Under the pieces are notes generated by a model, which saw only the letters and a list, made by a program, of their open reading frames with translations, was not told where the DNA came from and searched no databases. 64,000 nt of DNA, from positions 112,600 to 176,599 of the forward strand of contig CAUQTI010000005.1 in assembly GCA_963521065.1 (NCBI GenBank). The letters run 5' to 3'. Shown in pieces: positions 63,979 through 64,000 of this stretch. Both the position numbers and the translations under genes were made by a program. Within the stretch, counting starts at the first letter, position 1; each line of letters begins with the position of its first letter. The DNA is from IOR16 sp963521065. GTDB lineage: Bacteria > Bacillota > Clostridia > Peptostreptococcales > Anaerovoracaceae.

Positions 63979-64000
63979 GGAATTATGCAATTTCCTCAAT
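63979..64000 (-). repeat. Right terminal inverted repeat of the IS
   Basis: 22 bp, reverse complement of 62496-62517; it touches the window end, so any further bases are not visible. Confidence 0.88.

Larger units (their letters stand above)
62496..64000 (-). mobile_element. IS1182/IS5-like insertion sequence with terminal inverted repeats
   Basis: A 22-bp perfect terminal repeat, ATTGAGGAAATTGCATAATT plus CC, starts at 62496. Its exact reverse complement occupies 63979-64000, the last bases of the window. The element is therefore about 1505 bp and may end right at the window edge. It carries one complete transposase on the minus strand. Confidence 0.88.

Noticed and set aside
1..64000. CRISPR array
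   Set aside because: No regularly spaced short direct repeats with unique spacers were seen on reading the window.

Overview
The window looks like a low-GC, anaerobic, spore-former-related Clostridia chromosome (Firmicutes). Supporting signs are the AT-rich composition, strong AGGAGG ribosome sites, SLH-anchored surface proteins, an HxxEH peptidase next to dut, a dgt-dnaG-rpoD-trmK-nif3 cluster, a formate-tetrahydrofolate ligase/FchA/FolD cluster and a very large 2-hydroxyacyl-CoA dehydratase activase. Genus-level placement (Anaerovoracaceae-like) is only a guess.

Positions 1-41 kb are ordinary core chromosome. In order: the end of a YfcC-type carrier and an M20 amidohydrolase; two adjacent radical SAM genes; an unrecognised cytoplasmic protein; an SLH-anchored phosphodiester glycosidase; a polysaccharide deacetylase; an M16 peptidase and dut; a catalase-fold protein that has lost its usual haem ligand; then dgt, dnaG, rpoD, trmK, nif3 and the RNase P RNA. 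These are followed by exonuclease III, a MATE exporter, a YcdB/SLH protein, a Cys-rich protein, the giant activase, a YebC-family regulator, a 6S RNA placed directly upstream of fhs-fchA-folD-P1 peptidase, an ECF sigma/anti-sigma pair, polA, coaE and an oligopeptide-type binding lipoprotein.

From a tRNA-Leu(GAG) at 41.26 kb to the end of the window the character changes to an accessory region. It holds an acetyltransferase, a broken tyrosine recombinase, a decayed radical SAM/SPASM peptide-maturase gene, a zinc-ribbon gene cut by an intact IS3-family element, a DUF4236 protein, a small repeat-containing protein, gene-poor debris, and a complete four-gene Wadjet (JetABCD) anti-plasmid operon of the DUF2397/DUF2398/DUF2399 kind (48.0-56.0 kb). 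Next come a two-subunit ABC exporter/importer pair with a divergent AraC regulator (YbtPQ/YbtA-like layout), an internally deleted alpha/beta hydrolase, a second acetyltransferase, and an IS element whose terminal inverted repeats lie at 62496 and at the last base of the window. A hairpin terminator just after the tRNA has a close copy at 61.6 kb in the same orientation, bracketing this region.

The most unusual item is the catalase-like protein (11771-13024), in which the proximal haem Tyr aligns with Cys and the distal Asn pair is replaced. The Wadjet operon, its structured leader, and the 6S RNA-folate gene linkage come next.
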